From NCBI GenBank assembly GCA_003152055.1, contig PLZH01000123.1, positions 1 through 41,615 of the forward strand: 41,615 bases of DNA. Direction: 5' to 3'. Below are positions 16,511 through 24,744 of this stretch, in pieces (the stretch's first letter is position 1; each line of letters starts with the position of its first letter). This stretch comes from Burkholderiales bacterium (GTDB taxonomy: Bacteria; Pseudomonadota; Gammaproteobacteria; Burkholderiales; Burkholderiaceae_C). Below the pieces are notes generated by a model. The model saw nothing but the letters and a program-made list of their open reading frames with translations. It was not told the origin of the DNA and ran no database searches. A program made the translations under genes and the position numbers.

Positions 16511-17038
16511 TTAGGCGCTTGCCAGGGGGAACACGCGCCACGCTTCGGTGACGGCGGCATTGCCCGTATATGTGCCCGAACGAACGGGCTCGACGAAACG
16601 ATAAATCCGTTGAAGAGTACGCTCGTTCTCGGCGTCGGGCCGGACCCCAACGGATAGGCCGTTGCAGCAGCGGACCATGTCTGCCCAAGTCGTCGGGCTC
16701 GACTTGAAGTCAGGCATCGCCCAGTGATGCAGCTGCTTGAAGAACGGATCGATCTCGCCGTCAGCCTCCAGCGCCTTAAGTTCACTGATCGACCTCGTGC
16801 GCGGATGGCCAGGCGGGAATAGCTCGACGGACAGCGCGTTCGCTGCGCCGATAGCCTCGTGTGCTGTCGAGTAGCCCCCTTTCGTGTGATGAGACTCGCT
16901 CGGATCGCCCGGGTGCGAAGCGATGAAGGTCACTAGCCCGAACCATGGCCCATCGCCTTCCTGCCACGCGCTAGCCATCAACCGGCCGTCAATGCAGTTG
17001 GAGGTGTCGAGATACTTTTTGATCGTCGGGGGCTTCAT
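16511..17038 (-). CDS. hypothetical protein
   Basis: The protein has 175 residues with several Trp and Cys and no signal peptide or membrane helix. No domain was recognised. Possible starts are GTG 17062, ATG 17050 and ATG 17038; none has a clear ribosome binding site, and the last gives the simplest N-terminus (MKPPTIKKYLDTS). It is the first gene of a two-gene operon with the 105-residue protein. Both may be cargo of the accessory region. Confidence 0.5.
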   Translation of the reverse strand: MKPPTIKKYLDTSNCIDGRLMASAWQEGDGPWFGLVTFIASHPGDPSESHHTKGGYSTAHEAIGAANALSVELFPPGHPRTRSISELKALEADGEIDPFFKQLHHWAMPDFKSSPTTWADMVRCCNGLSVGVRPDAENERTLQRIYRFVEPVRSGTYTGNAAVTEAWRVFPLASA

Positions 17039-17062
17039 GCGCGCGATCATCGTCGTTGTCAC

Positions 17063-17509
17063 GGGCTGCGACTACCGGGCCTCTTTCGGACGCCGGTTCG
17101 GTTCCCGAGCGGTCACTCGAATATCGCATTGTGACTTGCTGGGGGGCTAGGGCACTGGCACCGCGGAGAGCGAGCATCGGCGCGGCCTTGCAGCCCCCAG
17201 CTCATTCGAGTTCTCGGTCCGCTTTGAGGCGTATCTATTCGGTCATGAGTGACCGGTTTGGGTGCCAGCGGCCATCAAGCCGACCAAGATGAACTTCTGC
17301 TATCGCTGGAGGCCGTGTGAAAACGCGGCGCCGCATCTCTTCGGAATAACAACGAGCCTCTAGATCGGGCTAGGATCGAATTTTGCGACCTCGCCATGGG
17401 TCAAAGGACCCCGGAAATCCTCTTCCCGGGGAGTTTTCACACGGCCTCGCTGCCAAGCAGTCGCAACACTTGAGCCGTCACCGACAGCTGTGGGGTCGTT
17501 GGCTGGCGC
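17063..17509. other. intergenic region holding a MITE-like insertion
   Basis: No gene is visible. The right half contains the 140-bp element listed separately. The remainder shows no feature that I can support. Confidence 0.5.
17309..17448. mobile_element. 140-bp MITE-like element with 16-bp terminal inverted repeats
   Basis: GAGGCCGTGTGAAAAC (17309-17324) and its exact reverse complement (17433-17448) bound a 140-bp segment. The 4 bases GCTG occur directly on both sides (17305-17308 and 17449-17452), as a target-site duplication would. The element has no coding capacity, so transposition would need a transposase elsewhere. The ends resemble those of IS1182-like elements as I remember them, but this needs a database check. 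Confidence 0.7.
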
Positions 17510-18526
17510 TCATCGGAGTGGCGACCCGACTCGAAGCACGTGATCGAAGGTATAGACGTGCTCTCTGCCCGATCGTCGGCACCGCCCAACCAATCGCCCC
17601 GAAAGGTCGTTCCCACCCGCGAAGATCGCGACTGACCCGTCGCACTTCGCGCAAAGCGCGGAATATCGAACGAACGCCAACTCGCCGACGTCATCTTCGG
17701 GCGACCGCTTGCGCACCTCAAGCGTCACGTTGGTCTGTGCGAGCGGTGTTAAGACGTCCGGCGCCATGACGATGCGAAGGTCGAACAGATCATCGAAGAA
17801 ACGATGGATCGGGATCAGGATCGCCACGAAACTCGCCAAGGCTAACAGTGACACCAAGTCGCCAAACGCCAGCGGTCGGGTGATCCGCAATCCAAGTGTG
17901 AATGTCGCCGCCACACCAACGATCGCCAACAAGGTCAGCGCGATGATGCCGGCCGCGACCGTCCGCCTGAGCCCGAGAGTCCAGCGGACCACGCCGGACT
18001 TCATCGTCGAGATCAGCCAGGCAGCTGGAGCAGCGACAGCCTCGGGCGTGTAGCGGATGCCGCCCGAAGGCAGGGGCACCGAGTCATCCGGCGAGGTGCG
18101 CTCAAGCAACGGCATCGGCTCGAGACGGTAGTGCGCCGGATTTCCCTGATCCTTGATCAAGCGCGGCAGGTAGGCGAGCCCGTGTCGTCGCGCGACCGCC
18201 TCCAGCCCCTCCTGCCACTGGGATTCGAGCTCAGCTAGCCCCCGCCACAACGGGCTCAGCCAGCCGCTCGGCTCCTTTGAGGTCTCCGGAGCCACTTCGG
18301 CCTTGAGGTTCGACGCGGTGAACGCCGTGCTCAACCCCTTGCACGCCCGATCGCGAGTCCAGCGCGCGAGCACGCCCAGGACCTCGAACGAGTGGTTCTT
18401 GTGCTCCTGGCGGGTTTCGACCAAGAAAGTCCACAGCACCTCCGCAGCCTGGGCCAACGGGGGACTGCTGAGGCCGTCCACGGAGGGTCCGAGGACGGTT
18501 TGGGACTGCACGAGACGGTCGTTCAT
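17510..18526 (-). CDS. two-helix membrane protein with cysteine-rich C-terminus
   Basis: The protein has 338 residues. Residues 1-175 are soluble and helical. Two transmembrane helices follow at about 188-212 and 222-245, then a C-terminal domain with C292-x2-C295, C316 and H323 (ALCAKCDGSV, GRCRRSGREHVYTF), which may bind zinc. The ATG at 18526 was chosen over an upstream extension that has basic, non-protein-like composition. It is divergent from a PD-(D/E)XK-like gene with only 35 bp between starts. Such paired genes with a membrane partner are common in defence islands, but no known system is recognised. Confidence 0.55.
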   Translation of the reverse strand: MNDRLVQSQTVLGPSVDGLSSPPLAQAAEVLWTFLVETRQEHKNHSFEVLGVLARWTRDRACKGLSTAFTASNLKAEVAPETSKEPSGWLSPLWRGLAELESQWQEGLEAVARRHGLAYLPRLIKDQGNPAHYRLEPMPLLERTSPDDSVPLPSGGIRYTPEAVAAPAAWLISTMKSGVVRWTLGLRRTVAAGIIALTLLAIVGVAATFTLGLRITRPLAFGDLVSLLALASFVAILIPIHRFFDDLFDLRIVMAPDVLTPLAQTNVTLEVRKRSPEDDVGELAFVRYSALCAKCDGSVAIFAGGNDLSGRLVGRCRRSGREHVYTFDHVLRVGSPLR

Positions 18527-18561
18527 ATCTACGGTGCGCCCTCGATCACGAGAGGCACCCC

Positions 18562-19068
18562 ATGCTAAACCTGCCACCCGACACTCGATCCTGCCAACTC
18601 TTCGACGCGAAGCCCGATTCCTGGACGTCCTCCACATTTCCTAGCCTTCGGCGCCCGCTGCATAGGTGGGGAATCGATCGCCTGGCCCTGGAACTGAGGG
18701 CGAACGAGGGGTTGGCGGCTCGCTTCCACGCCGGCGTGGCGTGGCGCTCAGAGGCACGGCTGCTGCCGAAGGGCGTACCGGTGGCAGTTGCCGTCGAGCA
18801 AAGACTTCGGGCAGGTTGGAATCGCTATGTGCCGGACCTCACGATTTGGTGCCCACGCACCCAGAGGATCCTGCTGCTCATCGAAGTCTGGGACTTCCAC
18901 CCAGTCAGCCGATGGAAAGCGCAAGCGTATGGCGCAGCCGGCCTGCCGTGGATCGAGGTAAGAGCTTCACACGTGCTGGCTCGGCACCGAAAAAGCCCTC
19001 TTCCTGTTCTGGACTGGGGTGGTCCCGGACTCCCAGAGTCTCCCCATCAGGCGCGCGTCGTGAACTAG
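18562..19068 (+). CDS. putative PD-(D/E)XK nuclease-like protein
   Basis: The protein has 168 residues. The core reads RYVPDLTIWCP, then ILLLIEVWDFHPVSRWKAQAYG and a GLPWIEVRA strand. This is the beta-hairpin/helix layout of PD-(D/E)XK nucleases, with PD at about 91-92 and E-V-W-D where E-x-K usually sits; a Lys follows on the next helix. The motif is variant, so activity is uncertain. The ATG has a GAGAGG element 6 bases upstream. It is divergent from the membrane protein gene and convergent with the integrase gene, 40 bp apart. Confidence 0.5.
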   Translation: MLNLPPDTRSCQLFDAKPDSWTSSTFPSLRRPLHRWGIDRLALELRANEGLAARFHAGVAWRSEARLLPKGVPVAVAVEQRLRAGWNRYVPDLTIWCPRTQRILLLIEVWDFHPVSRWKAQAYGAAGLPWIEVRASHVLARHRKSPLPVLDWGGPGLPESPHQARVVN

Positions 19069-19108
19069 TCCGTCAGTCCCTGGGGCTCCGCGCGCGGCCG
19101 ATCCCGGA

Positions 19109-21007
19109 TCAAGACCGCTTGTCGCCGAACCCTCGCATGGCTGCCAACCTTGCATCACGTTCCGTGGTCAGATATCCCGACGTCGTTCCGATCGACACGT
19201 GACCCAGGTTGTTCTGCACTACCTGAATTGGCACGCCCTTGCCCCCTGGCCGGCCGTTGAGCGCGTGCGAGCCGTGGGTGTGTCGGAACCAGTGCGTGCT
19301 GGCCTTCCTCAGCAGCTTGGCGTCGTCGACGTCCATCGTCGCGGCGCAGCGCTCCAGAACTTCCTTGATCCCCTTGGCCAGTCCCGACGCTGACCATGGC
19401 GTGGCCACGCGGCCTTCGAACCGGGTCAGGATTGCGACATCGCGGTTCGATTCGTGGCGCACGTTCGCGTCCAGCCCGTTGCGCTCGAGCTCGTCTTGCA
19501 GCTCCTCTACCAATCTGGTCGGCACCGGCACCTGACGCAGCTTGTCACCCTTGCCGACGACACTCAGCATCCATCCCGTTTCCTCGGCTCCATTGGGCAG
19601 CCGATAGTCGACCTGCTGCAAGTCGCCGCAGTACGCGCCGGCCATCTCTGCCAGGCGAAGGCCCGTGGCGTAGAGCCAGCGAATCGCTCGCACACGCCGC
19701 CTTCCGAGCGGTTCGTCCGAGAACTCGTCGAGCCGCTCCTGCAGCGCATCCCACTGCCCGAAGGTCAGCGTCCTCTTCGAGCCGAGCGGCCTGGCCTGCT
19801 CGCGCGGCAGCGCCACCCCCGCAAAGGCATTTCCAATCAGGTAGTTCTGGCTGACCAGAAACGCAAAGAGGCTTCGGAGGATCACGATGGACTGCCGCAG
19901 CGCCGAGGAGCTGAGCGGCCCTTCGAGCGGCCGCCAGAGCGGTGACCAGCGCTGGTGGTGGCGCGGTCCGCACCAACGCGCTGGCGGCGCAGCGAGGAAC
20001 CACTTGAAGGCGTTCACGTCCTCGACGGTGAGCGACGACAGCGGCTTGCCGTGCTCAACGATCGCCCAGAGCAGCAGCCGCTCGGCCTCCTTCCGATATG
20101 CGCGATGCGTGGCGGTCCTTCCGGTGCCGTTCGGATCATGCTTCGTCGCGAGCCAGGCTGCGATCGCCTCGTAGTCGTTCTTCGCTTCGAGCAGGCACTG
20201 GTGCAGCGGCGCCCGGAAGCGTCCGTCGCTGCCGTCGAGCTCGGCCGGAAGCAGGAACTTCTCGAAGGGAACGATGGCGGTCGCTCGGGCAACCACCTCG
20301 TCGAGCTGCTTCGGCTGGAGTTCGGTGCGCCTGAGGGCGACGTGGCTGCCGATCCGAATGCCGATCGAGGGCTCATAGAGTCGCAGCCAGTCGAGGATGC
20401 GCGATGCCTTCAGCTCGCCGACCCCGGAGACCGCCGTCCACCAGCGCGCGCCGACGCCGTTGATGCGGGCGACCAGGTCGGCGAGGGTGCGCAGCTTCGC
20501 CTTTTCGAGCCGGAGGGCGATCGACGGCGCGAACCAGGCCGCCACGCCGTCGTCCGGGCCTGGATCCTGGGCGACCAGCTGCTCGAGCCACTGCAGCGCT
20601 TCGAGCTGGCGGCGGATCAGCCGTGCGCGCCGGGACCTGCGCTCGGCGTCGGTCCCCGGACCGTAGGCCTCAAGAAACGCTGCCTGCTGCTCCCGCTCCG
20701 AAAAGTCCTCCAGCCCGCGTTCCTCTGCAAACGCCGCCAGGCTCGGCAGCCCCGGCGTCTCCTGGACCTCGCCCGCATCGATCAGGACCAGCCGAGCCGT
20801 GCCGGGTCGGGCGTTGCGTCGCGCCGCCGCAGCGAACTCGGTACGCATCCGCGCGATCGTCGATCGGACCTTTCGCAGATCCTCGTGCTCGCCTTCGATC
20901 CTCAGGTACCGGTCCCAGCTGGCGCGCAGATCGATGCCCTGGACGACCGCGCGCATGAACGCGAAGTGGCCCGAGGTGAACTTGCGAGGAGTGGTTGCTA
21001 CAGCCAT
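19109..21007 (-). CDS. tyrosine recombinase (integrase) with long N-terminal region
   Basis: The protein has 632 residues, far longer than XerC/D-type enzymes (about 300). The C-terminal catalytic domain has the conserved set R451 (ATGLRLAEMAGA), a Lys near 486, H572-x2-R575 (THWFRHTHG), H603 (NNLGHVSIGTTSGY) and nucleophile Y612. Upstream is an SAM-like core-binding region (about 300-420) and an N-terminal helical segment with an HhH-like stretch (VARINGVGARWW, VSGVGELKASRI). Comparable large integrases are known from genomic islands and ICEs. The ATG at 21007 was chosen because the extended frame is not protein-like. It probably catalyses integration and excision of the surrounding element. 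Confidence 0.85.
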   Translation of the reverse strand: MAVATTPRKFTSGHFAFMRAVVQGIDLRASWDRYLRIEGEHEDLRKVRSTIARMRTEFAAAARRNARPGTARLVLIDAGEVQETPGLPSLAAFAEERGLEDFSEREQQAAFLEAYGPGTDAERRSRRARLIRRQLEALQWLEQLVAQDPGPDDGVAAWFAPSIALRLEKAKLRTLADLVARINGVGARWWTAVSGVGELKASRILDWLRLYEPSIGIRIGSHVALRRTELQPKQLDEVVARATAIVPFEKFLLPAELDGSDGRFRAPLHQCLLEAKNDYEAIAAWLATKHDPNGTGRTATHRAYRKEAERLLLWAIVEHGKPLSSLTVEDVNAFKWFLAAPPARWCGPRHHQRWSPLWRPLEGPLSSSALRQSIVILRSLFAFLVSQNYLIGNAFAGVALPREQARPLGSKRTLTFGQWDALQERLDEFSDEPLGRRRVRAIRWLYATGLRLAEMAGAYCGDLQQVDYRLPNGAEETGWMLSVVGKGDKLRQVPVPTRLVEELQDELERNGLDANVRHESNRDVAILTRFEGRVATPWSASGLAKGIKEVLERCAATMDVDDAKLLRKASTHWFRHTHGSHALNGRPGGKGVPIQVVQNNLGHVSIGTTSGYLTTERDARLAAMRGFGDKRS

Positions 21008-21064
21008 GCGAGGGCGCTTCAGAGTCCTTCGACTGCCGGTGAAACGCGACTGCGGTGCAGGGTC

Positions 21065-21084
21065 CCGACACGTTTCCGACACGT
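21065..21084. repeat. tandem CCGACACGT repeat upstream of integrase
   Basis: The 9-mer CCGACACGT occurs twice (21065-21073 and 21076-21084) with 11-bp periodicity, one helical turn. It sits in the 98-bp gap between the divergent integrase and 72-residue genes. It could be an arm site for the integrase or a regulator site. Confidence 0.4.
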
Positions 21085-21105
21085 CGCCGGCGCAAGATTC
21101 GACGC

Positions 21106-21324
21106 ATGGAAAGTCCCACGCTCGCCCGGCAGTCGGTCAGCGCCGACGTCTCCGAGTTCGCCCGCGCCGAGCTCGAGGCCTTCGTCGCGACGATCAAGCG
21201 GCAGCGTCCTTCTGCCTGGTCGCGGGTCGAGCAGCTGCAGCAAGCCTGCAGACGTGAGTCGCCGGCGACAGCGGATGGCCTGAGCCGCTCGGAGCGGGTT
21301 CTGGCGGAGCAGAGCGAGGCGTGA
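21106..21324 (+). CDS. small hypothetical protein
   Basis: The protein has 72 residues, helical and charged (DVSEFARAELEAFVATIKRQ), with no membrane segment. No family was recognised. It is divergent from the integrase and its stop is 2 bp from the convergent next gene. The size and place would suit an excisionase or an accessory factor, but there is no HTH signature. Confidence 0.4.
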   Translation: MESPTLARQSVSADVSEFARAELEAFVATIKRQRPSAWSRVEQLQQACRRESPATADGLSRSERVLAEQSEA

Positions 21325-21326
21325 GC

Positions 21327-21767
21327 TCATCCGGCCGCCACGCCGGCCGAACGCAGACTCGTCAGAAACTTCTCGATCAACGCCTGGTGCAGCGGCGCCA
21401 GCGGGCGCGCGAGCAGCGCTTCGATCGCCGCCACGAGGCGGCTCGTCTGTACCGGGTTGAGCAGTCCCGGGTCGAACTCGCTGAGGGATTCGAGCGCAGC
21501 CAGGGCGACGTCCTGCGGTGCCCGGTCGACCAGCTCCGTCAGGATCTCGATCGCCTCGCCGCGTCTCGCGAAGCCCAGGACTTGGGCGCAGTGCTTTTGC
21601 CAGAGGAGCGGCCGATCGGGCCAGATCACGCGCAGGAGCGCCAGCTCCTCGTCGCTCAGCTTAGCGGCGAACTCCCCGGCGACGACCACGCCGTCATCGG
21701 ACCACGCGTCGCGATCAGCCGCGGCAGAGGCCGACAACGCCTGGTCGAAGTCCTGAAGCGTGGCCAT
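21327..21767 (-). CDS. hypothetical helical protein
   Basis: The protein has 146 residues with regular helical periodicity (LSDEELALLRVIWPD; EAIEILTELVDRAPQDVALAALESL; LVAAIEALLARPL). This may form HEAT-like or other alpha-solenoid repeats. No family was recognised and no catalytic residue stands out. An 11-bp inverted repeat at 21782-21807 lies 14 bp upstream of the ATG and may control the gene. Confidence 0.5.
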   Translation of the reverse strand: MATLQDFDQALSASAAADRDAWSDDGVVVAGEFAAKLSDEELALLRVIWPDRPLLWQKHCAQVLGFARRGEAIEILTELVDRAPQDVALAALESLSEFDPGLLNPVQTSRLVAAIEALLARPLAPLHQALIEKFLTSLRSAGVAAG

Positions 21768-21773
21768 TTCTGA

Positions 21774-22175
21774 GAACTTCGTGGATGATAATGTTTATTA
21801 TCATCCAGATGATATCGGTTTAACTCCAGCCATTTGCCGCCATCCTTCAACATCATCGGATTAACGTTGCATGCCCGGTTGGCGATCCTGGCTCAGAGGT
21901 CTCGACCGGCGGCTCCTCGCCGCATATGTCCTCCACGGCTCTCGCGAGAGTATCCAGGAACGCGTGCCATTCCCGTTCTCTGGGATCGTGCGCGTTTCTC
22001 AAAATCGCTGCACCACGGAACGCGCCGGCGAGATCGTTTAAGGGATCACAACGGCGTGTACGTCAGTGAGATCGGGTCCCGCTCGTGACGCATCATCCGG
22101 TCGCGTACGCGGCAGGAAGTGTCTGTCACGTCGACTGCTGTCTCAAGTCGCACGCGCGCCAGCCGAAACAGCCCG
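21774..22175. other. intergenic region with AT-rich inverted repeat
   Basis: Besides the inverted repeat at 21782-21807 no feature could be supported. No gene of plausible composition was seen on either strand. Confidence 0.4.
21782..21807. promoter_or_regulatory. AT-rich 26-bp inverted repeat
   Basis: TGGATGATAAT and ATTATCATCCA form exact 11-bp arms around GTTT, upstream of the gene at 21767. It stands out as AT-rich in a GC-rich region. An operator is more likely than a terminator because of its place between start codon and promoter region. Confidence 0.5.
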
Positions 22176-22496
22176 ATGGTCAGCGCGGTCAGCTCAAGGT
22201 CCACGGTTGCGGCGGCACCCGGCGCGTCCTCACCGGAGACACGCACGCCCAGCCTCGACGCGGAGCTCAGCACCGTGCGGGCTCAGCTCGAGGACTGGGT
22301 GACCTGCCCATCGGCCAAGACTCCCGAGGGCAAGGCCAAGATCAAGGAAGTCACCGCGAAGTTCGACGCCATCAAGGCACAGATCGCGAAGAATGCGAAG
22401 GCGGCAGACGCGCTCGCCGTCGTCGCGGTCGTTCCGCCCCGGCCAGCCAGCCAGCCAAACCCCGCTATTGGAAGCAATATCGACGTCTACGCCTGA
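22176..22496 (+). CDS. conserved small cytoplasmic protein of unknown function
   Basis: The protein has 106 residues. After a Ser/Ala-rich N-terminus (MVSAVSSRSTVAAAPG) it contains LDAELSTVRAQLEDWVTCPS and AKTPEGKAKIKEVTAKFDAI, a helical pattern common in small Burkholderiales proteins. Function is unknown. The ATG at 22176 fits this family opening; an upstream GTG at 22119 is possible. Confidence 0.55.
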   Translation: MVSAVSSRSTVAAAPGASSPETRTPSLDAELSTVRAQLEDWVTCPSAKTPEGKAKIKEVTAKFDAIKAQIAKNAKAADALAVVAVVPPRPASQPNPAIGSNIDVYA

Positions 22497-22605
22497 TTGA
22501 GTTCTCGGGTCAGGCCGGCAACGCCGGCGCGACCGGCTCCCAGGCGGACTGATAGTGCTCGACTCGGAGCCTCCCGCCAGTCGCCGCTTTGCGCCACCGT
22601 GCAAC

Positions 22606-22878
22606 TCACCGCGACGGCGCGACCGGGGCCGGTGCAGGCGCAGTTGCTCGCGGCGTTTGCGCTTGCTGCGCGGCCGCGGCCTTGCGATCCTTCACTGCAT
22701 CTCGGTGACGGTTGATGGCGCAACCAGCAGCTGCGCCGAGAATCGCATGGTGACCGGCCACATGTCCCACTGCGCCGCCCGCAGCGGCGCCCGCAAGACA
22801 ACCACGTGCTTCCGCCTCGCTCGAAAGCAGCAAGGCGCTCCCAGCGATCAAGATGGAAACGATCGAAGTTGATTTCAT
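22606..22878 (-). CDS. exported glycine-zipper protein
   Basis: The protein has 90 residues with a signal peptide (MKSTSIVSILIAGSALLLSS) and a glycine/alanine zipper (GCLAGAAAGGAVGHVAGHH, ILGAAAGCAI) in which two Cys flank His-Gly repeats. The tail is Ala/Pro-rich. Such proteins are predicted to insert in or associate with membranes, but their roles are not known. It follows the 168-residue glycine-zipper gene by 59 bp on the same strand, so they may be co-expressed. Confidence 0.6.
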   Translation of the reverse strand: MKSTSIVSILIAGSALLLSSEAEARGCLAGAAAGGAVGHVAGHHAILGAAAGCAINRHRDAVKDRKAAAAQQAQTPRATAPAPAPVAPSR

Positions 22879-22937
22879 TGGAAGCCTCCGCGTTGTTTGA
22901 CGAAAGAAGGGGCAGCCGGACGGCCGCCCCTTCACCA

Positions 22938-23444
22938 TCAGTCTGAAACCCGATCCCAGGCGGCGCGAGTCGCCGACTTGGCGTGGTCCCAGCTCATGCG
23001 GGATGAGCCCTTGGCTTGATTCCAGTCGCTCGCGAGACTGCTCTCAGCGTCGCTGAACGACCGGCCTTTGTACTTGCCCCGAGCTTCACCGCCGAGCCGA
23101 TAGGCCGGGGCGTAGTCGTCGTAGGTGTAGTCCTTGCTGTAGTACGGTTGCTTGGCGTAGTTGTCGCGCCAGTAGCGGTCTTCGACCGTCGGGTCGTAGT
23201 GCTCGGCCACCGCCTTGCCCGCCAAGCCGCCGACTACAGCTCCGACCGCTGCACCGACTATTGTCCCGACGGGGCCGGCTGCCGTGCCGACGGCTGCGCC
23301 AGTCGCTGCGGCCGTAGCCGCGCCCGCGGCCACGCCGCCGACCGCTGCTCCAACACCAACGCCAACCGGATGCGCACCCGGCGTCTTGGTGATCGGATCT
23401 CTATTCGCGGGATTGGAAGGATTGGGTGTCTTCAGCTCGTTCAT
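22938..23444 (-). CDS. glycine-zipper domain protein
   Basis: The protein has 168 residues. Residues 25-80 form a long Gly/Ala/Val zipper (GVGVGAAVGGVAAGAATAAA, GTIVGAAVGAVVGGLAGKAV) typical of YMGG/glycine-zipper proteins. The C-terminal half is Tyr/Asp-rich (YWRDNYAKQPYYSKDYTYDD) and then Trp/Arg-containing. There is no signal peptide, so association with the membrane is through the zipper if at all. The role is unknown; relatives occur in stress-related operons. Confidence 0.65.
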   Translation of the reverse strand: MNELKTPNPSNPANRDPITKTPGAHPVGVGVGAAVGGVAAGAATAAATGAAVGTAAGPVGTIVGAAVGAVVGGLAGKAVAEHYDPTVEDRYWRDNYAKQPYYSKDYTYDDYAPAYRLGGEARGKYKGRSFSDAESSLASDWNQAKGSSRMSWDHAKSATRAAWDRVSD

Positions 23445-23658
23445 TCGATGTCTCCGAGTTCGCTCGTCGCACGAGCAGGAGTCGAAACCTTAGAGGTCGA
23501 CCGGACCGCGCGCAGCCGTCTGGGGCGCCGAGCTCCGGTAGGAAGCATCCGACCTGGCTGTTTGTGGGCATTTAATGCCCAGCGTTGAACCGCCCGCCGA
23601 GCGTCGCCTAGCTGCAGGCGGCGTCCCGGGCGCCGTCCTGAACTCGTCGATGTGAACC

Positions 23659-24744
23659 CTACCGTCCCCGGTCCTTCTCCGGGGGAAGTGCACCCCTGGG
23701 GGTCGAGCCGCCATTGCGCTCTTTCGCCCATGACGCAATCTCTCCTGCACTGCGCCCTTCAGAGATTCGTCGCGCCACGCCGATGGCGAGCTTTCGATCG
23801 TTGATGTCTTCCGATTGGCTCAACACGTTGCAGAGCTGGCGATAAGCATTGATCGTTTGGTTTTCCTTCGCCCTGGCCATCTGCACCGCCTCGCCCTCGA
23901 CGCGCGACTTCCCTATCTGCTCGGGTCGGCGACCCCGCTCCTTCATCTGGCGCGTGGACTGCTTTTCTCCTCGCTCGCGCTTTAGGCGTTGCAGCCGCTT
24001 GGTCGCGGTGGCCTCGATGCCGTTGGCGTTGAGCGCCTCCGCAAAGCCTTCCCGCCAGCGAACCAAGACCTCTTTTCGCGGATTGAGCCTGCGGCCGTTC
24101 TCGTCGTTTCGAGCTTTGACCGCCAGGTGAACGTGCGGATGCCTCGAAGGTTCTGGATCTGGATCGGTGTCGAAGGTGTGCATGGCCATGACGTATTGAT
24201 GACCCCCGAACTCCTTCGCCGCAAAGTCGCGTACCGCCCGCTTGACGGCCAGCTCGTCGGTTCCTTCGGGCATGGAAAAGACAACGTGAAAAGCCTCCCT
24301 GAGCTTTCCCTCCTCGTCGCCGATGAAAGCACCCCCGTACTGCCAGTCGTCTCTGAGTGACTGCAGCGCCTCTTTGCCCAGAAGGACGTTGCCCTCCTGG
24401 TCCTCGAGCGGGATCTCGCCCTTTCTCGAGATGTAGTCGAGGTGCCGCTTGATCTGCCGCATACCCCGCGGCGCGCCGGGCGTGATCTTGACCATGACCT
24501 CGGGGGTGCGCTTGGCGATCGCCCCGAGCTTGCTGCGGATCCGCGCCGCGGAGGCGGCGATTTCGCCCGGGCCGCCGCGCTTGAGCACACCACCTTCGGC
24601 CTTCCCCGTCGTCTGGCCGAGACCTGCGACCGAAGCCCGGCTCTTGCCTGCCGCGATGGTGCTGACTGATCCTTGGTTGAAGAGCGCTGCGCCCCAGTCG
24701 ACGAGCATGCCGTCGACGTACTCCTTGCCGCCGTTGCCGCTCAT
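23659..24744 (-). CDS. relaxase (MobA/VirD2-like mobilization nuclease)
   Basis: The protein has 361 residues. A relaxase core is visible: Y104 in the sequence RHLDYISRKG as candidate nucleophile, and the histidine triad region H189 (MHTFDTDPDPEPS) with H202, H204 and H206 (RHPHVHLAV). This HUH-type signature places it in the MOB-P-like group. The C-terminal region is charged. The start overlaps the MobC-like stop by 4 nt, which fixes it. A longer open frame upstream has no protein-like composition. It should nick the transfer origin so that the element is mobilized by another mating system. No origin was identified with certainty. Confidence 0.8.
   Translation of the reverse strand: MSGNGGKEYVDGMLVDWGAALFNQGSVSTIAAGKSRASVAGLGQTTGKAEGGVLKRGGPGEIAASAARIRSKLGAIAKRTPEVMVKITPGAPRGMRQIKRHLDYISRKGEIPLEDQEGNVLLGKEALQSLRDDWQYGGAFIGDEEGKLREAFHVVFSMPEGTDELAVKRAVRDFAAKEFGGHQYVMAMHTFDTDPDPEPSRHPHVHLAVKARNDENGRRLNPRKEVLVRWREGFAEALNANGIEATATKRLQRLKRERGEKQSTRQMKERGRRPEQIGKSRVEGEAVQMARAKENQTINAYRQLCNVLSQSEDINDRKLAIGVARRISEGRSAGEIASWAKERNGGSTPRGALPPEKDRGR

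Noticed and set aside
19955-21283. Long open frame of 442 codons opposite the integrase gene
   Set aside because: It is antisense to the catalytic domain of the integrase and has Arg/Gly-rich composition without any motif.
21106-21324. Excisionase call for the small gene beside the integrase
   Set aside because: Position fits but no helix-turn-helix or winged-helix pattern was seen, so it was left as hypothetical.
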